This document shows, piece after piece, positions 55,759-63,961 of a stretch of 64,000 nucleotides of DNA. Made by a program: the position numbers and the translations under genes. The notes beneath the pieces were generated by a model. That model did not search any database. It had not been told where the DNA came from and worked only from the letters and a program-made list of their open reading frames with translations. Positions within the stretch are counted from its first letter, which is position 1, and each line of letters opens with the position of its first letter. The DNA is from Clostridiaceae bacterium (GTDB taxonomy: Bacteria > Bacillota > Clostridia > Lachnospirales > Lachnospiraceae). The stretch covers positions 1-64,000 of the forward strand of contig QXXC01000024.1 of NCBI GenBank assembly GCA_009911305.1, written 5' to 3'.

Positions 55759-55829
55759 GATTCGATTGAAAAGCGTCGGCAGGGGAGACTGCCGTCATGC
55801 AATGTAAAGAAGTATAGGAGGAAAATAAA

Positions 55830-56201
55830 ATGGCAAAATTAACAACTGCTGAGTTCATTGAAGCAATTAAAGAGTTATCCGTATTAGAGTTAAACGATCT
55901 GGTAAAGGCCTGTGAGGAAGAGTTCGGCGTATCCGCAGCAGCAGGCGTTGTAGTCGCAGCGGCAGGCCCGGCTGAGGCTGCTGAGGAGAAGACCGAGTTT
56001 GACGTAGAGCTGACCGAGGTTGGCGCAAACAAGGTTAAGGTTATCAAGGTTGTCCGCGAAGCAACCGGCCTGGGCTTAAAGGAAGCCAAGGAAGTGGTAG
56101 ACAACGCTCCGAAGGCAGTAAAGACCGGCGTTTCCAAGGAAGAGGCAGAGGAGTTAAAGACCAAGCTGGAGGCCGAGGGCGCGAAGGTTACATTAAAATA
56201 A
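55830..56201 (+). CDS. rplL: 50S ribosomal protein L7/L12
   Basis: A 123-residue stalk protein: N-terminal dimerisation domain, Ala/Val/Gly hinge ([14 protein letters not shown]) and C-terminal factor-binding domain ([19 protein letters not shown]). AGGAGG site. Followed by a terminator rather than rpoB, so the classic rplJL-rpoBC link is broken here. Confidence 0.98.
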   Translation: MAKLTTAEFIEAIKELSVLELNDLVKACEEEFGVSAAAGVVVAAAGPAEAAEEKTEFDVELTEVGANKVKVIKVVREATGLGLKEAKEVVDNAPKAVKTGVSKEEAEELKTKLEAEGAKVTLK

Positions 56202-56213
56202 TGAATGTGTCAT

Positions 56214-56262
56214 AAAAAGGGAGTCTGCGGCGCGCAATCAGGTGTGCCGCAGACTTTTTTGT
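56214..56262 (+). terminator. Terminator of rplJ-rplL
   Basis: AGTCTGCGGCGCG / TGTGCCGCAGACT stem with TTTTTTG tail. Confidence 0.9.
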
Positions 56263-56296
56263 TACACGGGCAAAACCTGAAGATGGGAGGATGGAA

Positions 56297-56947
56297 ATGG
56301 AACGGCTTGCAGATGTGGGAATGCGGCTCTGGGCTGATTTAAAGGAATGCGAATATCTGCTGATCGGTCTGGGGGAGGAGTGGGCGCGCCTGGAGGAGAC
56401 AAACATCCCGGCGGCATATGAGTCGCTGTACCGGATCGCACAGGGAAAGGATTATTTTGTGGTGACTACGGTGACGGACGGGCGCATTTTTGAATCCCCG
56501 TTGGACGGGACGCATATTACCGCGCCGTGCGGCAACCGGAACTGGCTCCAGTGCTCCTGTTCCTGTACAAAGGATATATGGGAGCGGGGCGAGCTTCCTG
56601 ACGGAATCTGCCCGCACTGCAAAGCGCCGCTGACTGAAAATACGATTGCGGCGCAGGCGTACATTGAAGAGGGCTATCTTCCGCAGTGGAACGCGTATAA
56701 GGCATGGCTGGCCGGGACACTGAACCGCCGGCTCCTGATTCTGGAGCTGGGCGTGGGCTTTGGGACGCCGACCGTGATCCGGTGGCCGTTTGAAAAGACG
56801 GTATTTTTTAACCAAAAAGCGCATATGTATCGTGTAAATCAAACATTTTACCAGATATCGGAACAGATTCGGGGAAGGGCGGAAGCGGTGGAGGCAAATT
56901 CAGTGGAATTCTGTCGGGAAATGATTGAGAATCTCTCCGGCATATGA
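56297..56947 (+). CDS. Cys-rich DHS/Sir2-like protein
   Basis: A 216-residue protein. LLIGLGEEW near residue 20, YFVVTTVTDGRIFE near 60, two cysteine pairs (CSCSC and CPHC) and ILELGVGFGTPTVIRWPFEK near 150 give an order (nucleotide loop, zinc knuckle, closing strand) that resembles sirtuin-type DHS folds, but the GAGxS and catalytic His motifs of true sirtuins are not evident. Function unknown. ATG 56297 chosen because GGGAGG is 6 bp upstream. Confidence 0.6.
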   Translation: MERLADVGMRLWADLKECEYLLIGLGEEWARLEETNIPAAYESLYRIAQGKDYFVVTTVTDGRIFESPLDGTHITAPCGNRNWLQCSCSCTKDIWERGELPDGICPHCKAPLTENTIAAQAYIEEGYLPQWNAYKAWLAGTLNRRLLILELGVGFGTPTVIRWPFEKTVFFNQKAHMYRVNQTFYQISEQIRGRAEAVEANSVEFCREMIENLSGI

Positions 56948-57094
56948 TAAACTGGTAACTGTTCAGCGCGGGCGCTGTAAGCAGGAGATAAGGATCCAGG
57001 GGGATTGGGGCGGTTATACCGGAAGATGTGAGAGAGGACCGGGAAACATACTACGAAAGGATATGCAGCGCGGCTGCGCTGGCAGGGAACAAAT

Positions 57095-57769
57095 ATGGGA
57101 GCGATAAGCAATGACTGGCTTGAGCCTTTGAGCGGGGAATTCAGACAGCCATATTATAGATATCTGTATGAGAGGATAAAAGAGGAATACCAGACGCGGG
57201 TCATTTACCCGGATGCGGACGATATTTTTAACGCCTTTTCCTTTACGCCTTTAAACAGCGTGAAGGTGGTGATTCTGGGCCAGGATCCGTATCATGGGAG
57301 AGGGCAGGCCCACGGGCTTTGCTTTTCTGTGAAGCCGGATGTGGCGGTTCCGCCGTCTCTGGTCAATATTTACCAGGAGCTTCATGATGATCTGGGGTGT
57401 TATATTCCGAACAACGGTTACTTAAAGAAATGGGCGGACCAGGGCGTGCTGCTTTTAAATACGGTTCTGACCGTGCGGGCGCATCAGCCCAACTCGCACC
57501 GCGGGCTTGGGTGGGAGGAATTCACGGACGCAGCCATCCGGATCCTGAACAGCCAGGATCGGCCGATGGTGTTTATCCTGTGGGGAAGGCCGGCCCAGTC
57601 GAAACGGGTGATGCTTACGCATCCGGGGCATCTGATTCTGGAGGCGCCGCATCCCAGCCCCTACTCGGCATCCAGGGGCTTTTTCGGCAGCCGCCCGTTC
57701 AGCAGGACCAATGAATTTTTGAGGGAAAACGGGCTGGAAGAGATTGACTGGCAGATCGAAAATCGTTAA
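57095..57769 (+). CDS. ung: Uracil-DNA glycosylase
   Basis: A 224-residue family 1 UDG. The water-activating loop GQDPYHGRGQAHGLCFSV, the uracil-binding strand LLNTVLTVRAHQPNSH and the DNA-intercalating HPSPYSASRGFFG loop are all present. Removes uracil from DNA in base-excision repair. It lies 46 bp before uppP. Confidence 0.97.
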   Translation: MGAISNDWLEPLSGEFRQPYYRYLYERIKEEYQTRVIYPDADDIFNAFSFTPLNSVKVVILGQDPYHGRGQAHGLCFSVKPDVAVPPSLVNIYQELHDDLGCYIPNNGYLKKWADQGVLLLNTVLTVRAHQPNSHRGLGWEEFTDAAIRILNSQDRPMVFILWGRPAQSKRVMLTHPGHLILEAPHPSPYSASRGFFGSRPFSRTNEFLRENGLEEIDWQIENR

Positions 57770-57815
57770 ATGGGGCCGGTTCGGCTCACAATGAGGCAGG
57801 CAGAAAGGACGGAAT

Positions 57816-58661
57816 ATGAATTTTGTAGAAATTTTAAAGGTCATTGTACTGGGCATTGTAGAGGGTTTTACGGAATGGCTTCCGATCAGCAGCACAGGCC
57901 ATATGATTTTGGTTGATGAGATCATCCATCTGGATGTCAGCAGGGCCTTTCGCGAGGTTTTTATGGTGGTGATACAGCTTGGGGCTATTCTGGCGGTTCT
58001 CCTCCTGTACTTTCATAAGCTGAACCCATTTACCCAGAGGAAAAATCCCGCGCAGAAGAGGGCGACGATCCGCCTGTGGAAAAAGATCATTGTGGCCTGC
58101 ATCCCGGCGGCTCTGGCGGGCCTGCCATTAGATAATGTGATGGATAAGCTTCTGAACGGCTATGTCGTTTCTGCCACGCTGATCATTTACGGCGTATTCT
58201 TTATTATTCTGGAGCAGCGCAACCGCAGCGTGACGTTTCCGATTCAGCGGGTGACGCAGATATCGTATCAGACCGCGGCGCTGATCGGGTGCTGCCAGGT
58301 GCTTGCCCTGATACCCGGCACTTCACGGTCCGGGGCGACGATACTGGGAGCCATGCTGATCGGGTGCTCCAGGGAGGCGGCGGCAGAGTTTTCATTCTTT
58401 CTCGGGATTCCGGTCATGTTCGGGGCCAGTCTGCTCAAAATTGTTAAATTTTTCATAAAGGGCGGCGCATTCAGCGGAGCTGAGTTCCTGTACCTGATAC
58501 TGGGGATGCTGGTGGCCTTTGCCGTGTCCGTCTATTCCATCCGGTTCCTGATGGGGTATATCCGCAAGCATGACTTTAAGTTTTTCGGGTATTACAGGAT
58601 CGTGCTGGGAATCATCGTACTCTCCTATTTCGGAATTTCCGCATTAGTCATGGCCGGTTAG
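57816..58661 (+). CDS. uppP: Undecaprenyl-diphosphate phosphatase (UppP/BacA)
   Basis: A 281-residue membrane enzyme that recycles the lipid carrier for peptidoglycan and surface glycans. EWLPISSTGHM near residue 22 and the PGTSRSGATI loop near 168 are the two active-site motifs. Its TAG stop lies at the first bases of a 162-bp palindrome (TAGAGCG), so the insertion may have set the C-terminus (LVMAG). Confidence 0.96.
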   Translation: MNFVEILKVIVLGIVEGFTEWLPISSTGHMILVDEIIHLDVSRAFREVFMVVIQLGAILAVLLLYFHKLNPFTQRKNPAQKRATIRLWKKIIVACIPAALAGLPLDNVMDKLLNGYVVSATLIIYGVFFIILEQRNRSVTFPIQRVTQISYQTAALIGCCQVLALIPGTSRSGATILGAMLIGCSREAAAEFSFFLGIPVMFGASLLKIVKFFIKGGAFSGAEFLYLILGMLVAFAVSVYSIRFLMGYIRKHDFKFFGYYRIVLGIIVLSYFGISALVMAG

Positions 58662-58821
58662 AGCGTGTTTGAAAATTGCTTTCTGCCAGATATGCGTCAC
58701 AATTTGTGGGAGATTTGTGCCAGATGAAGGGCGCATAGCGGGCTATGTAACCTGAATTTGGCGCAAATTTCACGCAAAGTGGGGCGTGCAGATGGCGGGA
58801 ATGAATTTTCAAACACGCTCT
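58660..58821. repeat. 162-bp palindromic element, copy C
   Basis: Nearly identical to copy A in sequence, length and orientation, with perfect 16-bp outer arms (AGAGCGTGTTTGAAAA). TA precedes it as part of the uppP stop codon. The complement is open for 54 codons in the same frame as the other copies. Confidence 0.9.
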
Positions 58822-58853
58822 GGCATATGATCATGTAAAGGGCATGAAACAGG

Positions 58854-58905
58854 GCCGGCGGCCGAAGCAAAAGGCGCTTAAGCGCCTTTTGCTTCGGCCG
58901 CCGGC
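58854..58905. repeat. Perfect 52-bp palindrome before the deacetylase gene
   Basis: GCCGGCGGCCGAAGC...CTTAAG...GCTTCGGCCGCCGGC: the two halves match perfectly over 26 bp each with no loop. No T-run follows, so it is not a standard terminator; it could be a stem-loop in the deacetylase leader or a recombination remnant. Confidence 0.9.
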
Positions 58906-58918
58906 AAAGAGGCGGACA

Positions 58919-59728
58919 GTGAAACGAAAGCTGATAATTCTGGCTGCAGTCCTGGCGGCAGATATGCTTCTGGTGTGTCTCTGCGCGGGTGCTGCGGCCG
59001 ATTTTCTGGCGCCTGTCCCGGTCAGCCGGGCGCAGGCGCAGTCCGCGCAGGGCGGACTCATGGGAGAGGAGGCTGCGCAGGGCGGGTTCAGGGAAGCAGA
59101 GGCTGCGCGGGGCGGGCTTAAGGAGGCTGATGCCGGGCAGAATGGCTTTGAGGAAGCGCCAGGGGGATCGGGGGAAAAGCTGATAGCCCTGACGTTTGAC
59201 GACGGGCCCCATCCCGTTTACACGAAAAAGCTCCTGGACGGCCTTAAGGAGCGCCATGTAAAGGCTTCTTTTTTTCTGATAGGGCAGAGCATTCCGGGCA
59301 ATGAAGAGCTGATCCGGCAGATGGCCCGGGACGGGCATCTGGTGGGAACGCACTGCTACAGCCACGAGGATCTGACGAAAATGACGCTGCAGGAGGCCAG
59401 TGAGGATATCGAGCGGACAAATGAGATGATATGTGAGATTTCCGGCCGGCTTCCGGATCATATCCGCCCTCCCTATGGGCGCTGGAGCGATGATCTGGAG
59501 GCGGCGGTGGGGATGACGCCTGTATTCTGGGACATTGACACGCTGGACTGGAAGAGCCAGGATGCCGCTAAGGTGGAGCGCCAGATTTATAAAAATGTGG
59601 GAAAGCATCAGGTGATCCTTTTGCACGATGTTTTTGACACATCAGTGGAGGCGGCCCTTGCAGTCATTGATACGCTGGCAGAGCAGGGCTATACATTTGT
59701 AACCGTGGATGAATTACTGATTGATTAG
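58919..59728 (+). CDS. Polysaccharide deacetylase (NodB domain)
   Basis: A 269-residue exported enzyme. An N-terminal membrane anchor (residues 4-28), a linker made of degenerate repeats (AQGGL, AQGGF, ARGGL, QNGFEEA), and a NodB domain with TFDDGPHP, HCYSHED (metal ligands), RPPYGRW and LLHD, all catalytic motifs intact. It deacetylates peptidoglycan or another N-acetylated glycan. GTG at 58919 follows AGAGG and gives a clean anchor; an ATG at 58844 would place the 52-bp palindrome inside the coding region. Confidence 0.88.
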   Translation: MKRKLIILAAVLAADMLLVCLCAGAAADFLAPVPVSRAQAQSAQGGLMGEEAAQGGFREAEAARGGLKEADAGQNGFEEAPGGSGEKLIALTFDDGPHPVYTKKLLDGLKERHVKASFFLIGQSIPGNEELIRQMARDGHLVGTHCYSHEDLTKMTLQEASEDIERTNEMICEISGRLPDHIRPPYGRWSDDLEAAVGMTPVFWDIDTLDWKSQDAAKVERQIYKNVGKHQVILLHDVFDTSVEAALAVIDTLAEQGYTFVTVDELLID

Positions 59729-59742
59729 AGGATAAACATAAA

Positions 59743-61065
59743 ATGGATTTATTTGACTACATGCGCAGCAACACCATGGAGCGGGAGGCGCCTCTGGCCT
59801 CCCGGCTTCGCCCCGCAACGCTTGACGAGGTGGTGGGGCAGAGGCATATTATCGGAAAGGACAAGCTGCTGTACCGGGCGATTAAGGCAGATAAGCTCGG
59901 CTCACTGATCTTTTACGGTCCGCCCGGTACAGGAAAGACAACGCTGGCCAAGGTGATCGCCAATACGACCAGCGCCCGTTTTGAACAGCTCAATGCGACC
60001 GTGGCGGGAAAAAAGGATATGGAGCAGGTTGTACAGGGAGCGAAGGACGCCCTGGGAATGTACGGGCAGAAAACGATCCTGTTTATTGATGAGATCCATC
60101 GGTTTAACAAGAGCCAGCAGGACTATCTGCTTCCGTTTGTAGAGGACGGAACCCTGCTTCTGATTGGGGCGACAACGGAGAACCCCTATTTTGAGGTAAA
60201 CGGGGCTCTGATATCGCGCTCCCGGATCTTTGAGCTTAAGCCTCTGGAAAAGGAGGACATAAAGGAGCTCTTAAGACGGGCGGTCTGCGACAGGGAAAAG
60301 GGTATGGGGAGCTACGGGGCTGAGGCGGAGGACGAGGCGCTGGACTTTCTGGCGGAAATGGCGGGCGGGGACGCGAGGGCGGCCTTAAATGCCATTGAGC
60401 TGGGGATTCTCACAACAGAGCGGAGTGAAGATCAGAAGATCCACATTACTCTGGAGGTAGCCCAGGAGTGCATCCAGAAGCGGGCAGTCCGCTACGACAA
60501 GGGCGGAGACAACCACTATGACACGATCTCAGCCTTTATCAAAAGCATGCGCGGCTCTGATCCGGACGCAGCGGTGTACTATCTGGCGCGGATGCTGTAT
60601 GCGGGAGAGGATATTAAGTTTATTGCGCGCCGGATCATGATTTGTGCGGCCGAAGATGTGGGGAACGCGGATCCCCAGGCTCTCACGGTAGCCGTGAGCG
60701 CATCCCTGGCAGTGGAGAGAGTCGGACTCCCGGAAGCCAACCTGATTCTGTCCCAGGCGGCCATCTATGTGGCCAGCGCACCCAAAAGCAATGCCTGCTG
60801 CATGGCAGTCGGGGCTGCCCAGGAAGCGGTCCGGGAAAAAAGCGTCGCCCGGGTTCCGCCGCATCTGCAGGACAGGCATTACAAAGGAGCAGAAAAACTG
60901 GGGCGGGGGATGGATTATAAGTATGCGCATGATTACCCGAATCACTATGTAAAGCAGCAGTATCTGCCGGATGAGGTGGAGGGGAGCGTATTTTACCATC
61001 CTACAGAGAATGGATATGAGAAAAAGATCGGGGAGTGGCTGGCGTTTTTGAAAAAGGGAGAATGA
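59743..61065 (+). CDS. rarA: Replication-associated recombination protein A (RarA/MgsA)
   Basis: A 440-residue AAA+ ATPase acting at stalled replication forks. FYGPPGTGKTTLA (Walker A), ILFIDEIHRFNKSQQD (Walker B), LIGATTENP (sensor 1) and the C-terminal tetramerisation domain with DRHYKGAEKLGRG are standard. It begins 14 bp after the deacetylase. Confidence 0.95.
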   Translation: MDLFDYMRSNTMEREAPLASRLRPATLDEVVGQRHIIGKDKLLYRAIKADKLGSLIFYGPPGTGKTTLAKVIANTTSARFEQLNATVAGKKDMEQVVQGAKDALGMYGQKTILFIDEIHRFNKSQQDYLLPFVEDGTLLLIGATTENPYFEVNGALISRSRIFELKPLEKEDIKELLRRAVCDREKGMGSYGAEAEDEALDFLAEMAGGDARAALNAIELGILTTERSEDQKIHITLEVAQECIQKRAVRYDKGGDNHYDTISAFIKSMRGSDPDAAVYYLARMLYAGEDIKFIARRIMICAAEDVGNADPQALTVAVSASLAVERVGLPEANLILSQAAIYVASAPKSNACCMAVGAAQEAVREKSVARVPPHLQDRHYKGAEKLGRGMDYKYAHDYPNHYVKQQYLPDEVEGSVFYHPTENGYEKKIGEWLAFLKKGE

Positions 61066-61132
61066 TTCGCCGATAAACCGGAGGCGGCTTATAAGATATG
61101 GCCGGATGGGGAAGCTGCAAAGGGGCGTCCCC

Positions 61133-61275
61133 GGAGCTTGTTTGAAAGATGTGCGTCACAATTTGTGGGAGATCTGGTTCAAAAGAACGCAGCGGGCCGC
61201 GTTAAGTGAATTTGGATCAAATATACTGCAAAGCGGAAGATACATCTGACAGAAAGCATTTTTCAGACAAGCTCT
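61133..61275. repeat. Shortened copy of the 162-bp palindrome, copy E
   Basis: GGAGCTTGTTTGAAAG...TTTTTCAGACAAGCTCT, about 143 bp. The TTGCTTTCTGACAG part of the left arm is missing, and the core combines features of the A/C and B/D types (GCAGCGGGCCGCGTTAAGTG), as if recombined. Confidence 0.7.
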
Positions 61276-61401
61276 AAACGGATTCGTTCATACATCATTT
61301 CAGAAATCATTCAAACAATCTCCTGTATCGGTGCCTTTTGACTCCAGCATCATGGCATTGGGTGTGAAGAGCCGCCTCAAAGCCACGCTCTAAAAAATAA
61401 T

Positions 61402-61459
61402 TTGCTTTTTTTAAAAAATAGTATATAATGATGTTGGGGTCAAAAAGTCTTTTGACCCC
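61402..61459 (+). promoter_or_regulatory. Putative rho promoter and 5' hairpin
   Basis: TTGCTT and TATAAT with a 16-bp spacer; seven bases on, a perfect stem GGGGTCAAAA-AGTC-TTTTGACCCC (61436-61459) would form the 5' end of the transcript. The following ~330 nt to rho contain further hairpins (GGATTGC/GCAATCC near 61469-61500, TGCAGG/CCTGCA near 61577-61592) and no gene I can support. Confidence 0.55.
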
Positions 61460-61787
61460 TCTGATACCGGATTGCTCCGTACGTTGTACTCCCGCAATCC
61501 TCAAAAACATTCAAAATCCGCCCTGATCGGGCTGCTTTTTCATGTTTTTGGCGGGTTCCAAGTTCAAAAACCCTCTTGCAGGCAAGCCTGCATCGGATTT
61601 TAGACCTTTTGACCCTGGTATCATATAATATAGATATTATATCCACAGTGAGTATCTATCAGGTGCTTCTATGGATGAAGATGCGGCGGCTGGTGCAGAA
61701 TGGGCGGGCTGCTGCATGGCGATTCTTATTTCTGATATTAATTCCCATGAAAGAGTTCGATGAATTAAACAAGGCGAGGAGAAATGT

Positions 61788-63608
61788 ATGAAGGAAAAAT
61801 TACAGACTCTGCCTTTGGCACAGCTACGGGAACTGGCAAAGGCACAGGGGTTAAAGGGTATTACAACATTGAGGAAGGCAGAGATTATAGACAGGCTTTG
61901 CGCGCTTGCGGAGCAGGATGCCGGGGGCTTTGACGCTGAGGAGGACTCAGGGAGACGTGAGGAGAAGCGCGCGGAAGAAACTCCTGCGATGGAGATTCGG
62001 GAGACGGCTCCGGCGGCGCCGGAGAACAGGGCGTCCTGGACAGAGACAGGGAGGGACAGCTCAGAGAGCCGCATAACCGGGGCAGAACCTAAGACTGGCG
62101 GCCAGGAGAGCAGAGGCTATGGATCGGAGTCCAGAAGGCCGGAGGAGAATCAGAGGCCGCCGCGTACAGGCGGGCGCGGCCAGGAGAACAATTACCGCAG
62201 GCGTGATTACCAGGGCAGAAATGATTACCAGAGCAGGAATGATTATCAGGGCCGGGGCGGACAGAGCCGGGGGGATTATCAGCAGAGAGGGGAGAATCAG
62301 CCAAGGAGTTATCAGCCGCGCCAGGAATCTCAGACCTTGGGTGAAAATGCGGGCGGCAGTGATAACACAGCGCGTTCAGATGGCTATTCGCGGACGGAAT
62401 CCCAGACGCGGGAACTTCCGGCCAGAAATGAACCACAGGCTCCGGATGATCTTAAGGTTGATTTTCAGGAGCTTGACAGCGGTATTGAGGCGAACGGCAT
62501 TCTGGAGGTTATGCCGGACGGTTTCGGATTTATACGGTGTGAAAATTTCCTTCCCGGGGAAAACGACGTGTATGTGGCCCCGTCCCAGATCCGCCGGTTT
62601 AACTTAAAAACCGGTGATATTGTACGCGGAAGCAGGCGAATTAAGTCCGCAACGGAGAAATTTGCCGCATTGCTTTATATTAATTCCGTTAATAATTATC
62701 CGACGAACATTATTGAGCGGCGTCCCAATTTTGAAAATCTGACGCCGATTTTCCCCAACCGCCGTCTGCATCTGGAGATGCCGGGAACGAAGAATTCAAC
62801 CGCCATGCGTGTGATGGATTTACTGTCCCCAATCGGAAAGGGGCAGCGAGGCATGATTGTTTCTCCGCCAAAGGCAGGAAAGACGACCCTGTTAAAGCAG
62901 GTGGCCCGCGCAGTGACGGCAAATCACCCGGAGATGCATCTGATCATTCTGTTGATTGACGAGCGCCCGGAGGAGGTGACGGACATCAAAGAGGCTATCG
63001 GGGGGCCGAATGTCGAGGTGATTTACTCCACCTTTGATGAACTGCCGGATCGCCACAAACGTGTGTCAGAGATGGTGATTGAGCGCGCCAAGCGTCTGGT
63101 AGAGCATGGACGCGACGTTATGATTTTACTGGACAGCATAACCCGTCTTGCCAGGGCGTATAACCTGGTAGTTCCCCCAAGCGGGCGTACTTTGTCCGGC
63201 GGCCTGGATCCGGCTGCTCTGCATATGCCGAAGCGCTTCTTCGGAGCGGCCAGGAACATGAGAGAGGGCGGCAGCCTGACGATCCTTGCCACAGCCCTGA
63301 TCGATACAGGCAGCCGTATGGACGACGTGATTTACGAGGAGTTTAAAGGAACCGGTAACATGGAGCTGGTGCTGGATCGCAAGCTGTCCGAGCGGCGTAT
63401 CTTCCCGGCGATTGATATACTGGGTTCCGGAACACGGCGGGATGACCTTCTGCTGAGCCCGGCAGAATCTGAGGTTGTAGATCTGATCCACAAAGCGACC
63501 AACGTACAGCGGCCGGAGGAGACCGTGGAACGCATCCTGAATCAGTTTACAAATACCTCCAGCAATAAAGAGTTTGTGGAAATTTCCAGAAAACGAAGAT
63601 ATTTTTAA
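61788..63608 (+). CDS. rho: Transcription termination factor Rho with long disordered insert
   Basis: A 606-residue Rho hexamer subunit. Residues 1-45 hold the LREL...[14 protein letters not shown]-like part; ~45-220 are a disordered, Arg/Gly/Gln/Asn/Tyr-rich insert ([16 protein letters not shown]). Then the RNA-binding domain with DGFGFIR, and the ATPase with SPPKAGKTT (Walker A), [12 protein letters not shown] and [13 protein letters not shown]. The insert resembles the prion-capable region known from Clostridium botulinum Rho. A long structured leader may give autoregulation. Confidence 0.95.
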   Translation: MKEKLQTLPLAQLRELAKAQGLKGITTLRKAEIIDRLCALAEQDAGGFDAEEDSGRREEKRAEETPAMEIRETAPAAPENRASWTETGRDSSESRITGAEPKTGGQESRGYGSESRRPEENQRPPRTGGRGQENNYRRRDYQGRNDYQSRNDYQGRGGQSRGDYQQRGENQPRSYQPRQESQTLGENAGGSDNTARSDGYSRTESQTRELPARNEPQAPDDLKVDFQELDSGIEANGILEVMPDGFGFIRCENFLPGENDVYVAPSQIRRFNLKTGDIVRGSRRIKSATEKFAALLYINSVNNYPTNIIERRPNFENLTPIFPNRRLHLEMPGTKNSTAMRVMDLLSPIGKGQRGMIVSPPKAGKTTLLKQVARAVTANHPEMHLIILLIDERPEEVTDIKEAIGGPNVEVIYSTFDELPDRHKRVSEMVIERAKRLVEHGRDVMILLDSITRLARAYNLVVPPSGRTLSGGLDPAALHMPKRFFGAARNMREGGSLTILATALIDTGSRMDDVIYEEFKGTGNMELVLDRKLSERRIFPAIDILGSGTRRDDLLLSPAESEVVDLIHKATNVQRPEETVERILNQFTNTSSNKEFVEISRKRRYF

Positions 63609-63616
63609 CTTCAAAC

Positions 63617-63650
63617 AGGCTTTTGGGGGGTAATCCCAAAAGCCTTCTAT
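63617..63650 (+). terminator. Terminator of rho
   Basis: AGGCTTTTGGGG / CCCAAAAGCCT stem with a TCTATACTTT tail. Confidence 0.7.
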
Positions 63651-63932
63651 ACTTTACCGGAATCGGATTAAGAAGTCGCCGTGTTTATTTATGCTCTGCC
63701 GCATAAGGCCCTATAAACCATTTGAATATTTTATTATATTGAGAAGGAGAGCAGCAGTGTCCCCCAATCCCTGAAAGCGCCCATTTTAAAAGAAAAAGCC
63801 CACTTTTACCAAGGATTCTATATTTTTTTTGCAAGCGCAATGTTCTCTATTACAAGCGGAAAGCCCATTTTGCAAGCAGAAACTTCATAAACCTTTTGGA
63901 ATCCACATTACAAAGATTGGAGTATATTCTCA

Positions 63933-63961
63933 TTGTCGAATCTTGGAAACTATGGTACAAT
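63933..63961 (+). promoter_or_regulatory. Putative promoter at the window edge
   Basis: TTGTCG and TACAAT with a 17-bp spacer, pointing to a gene beyond the window. The rest of 63651-64000 has no gene; short direct repeats (AAGCCCATTTT twice, TGCAAGC twice) are noted. Confidence 0.4.

Noticed and set aside
63660..63900. Possible CRISPR-like direct repeats
   Set aside because: Only two short, unevenly spaced repeats (AAGCCCATTTT, TGCAAGC); no array structure or cas gene.
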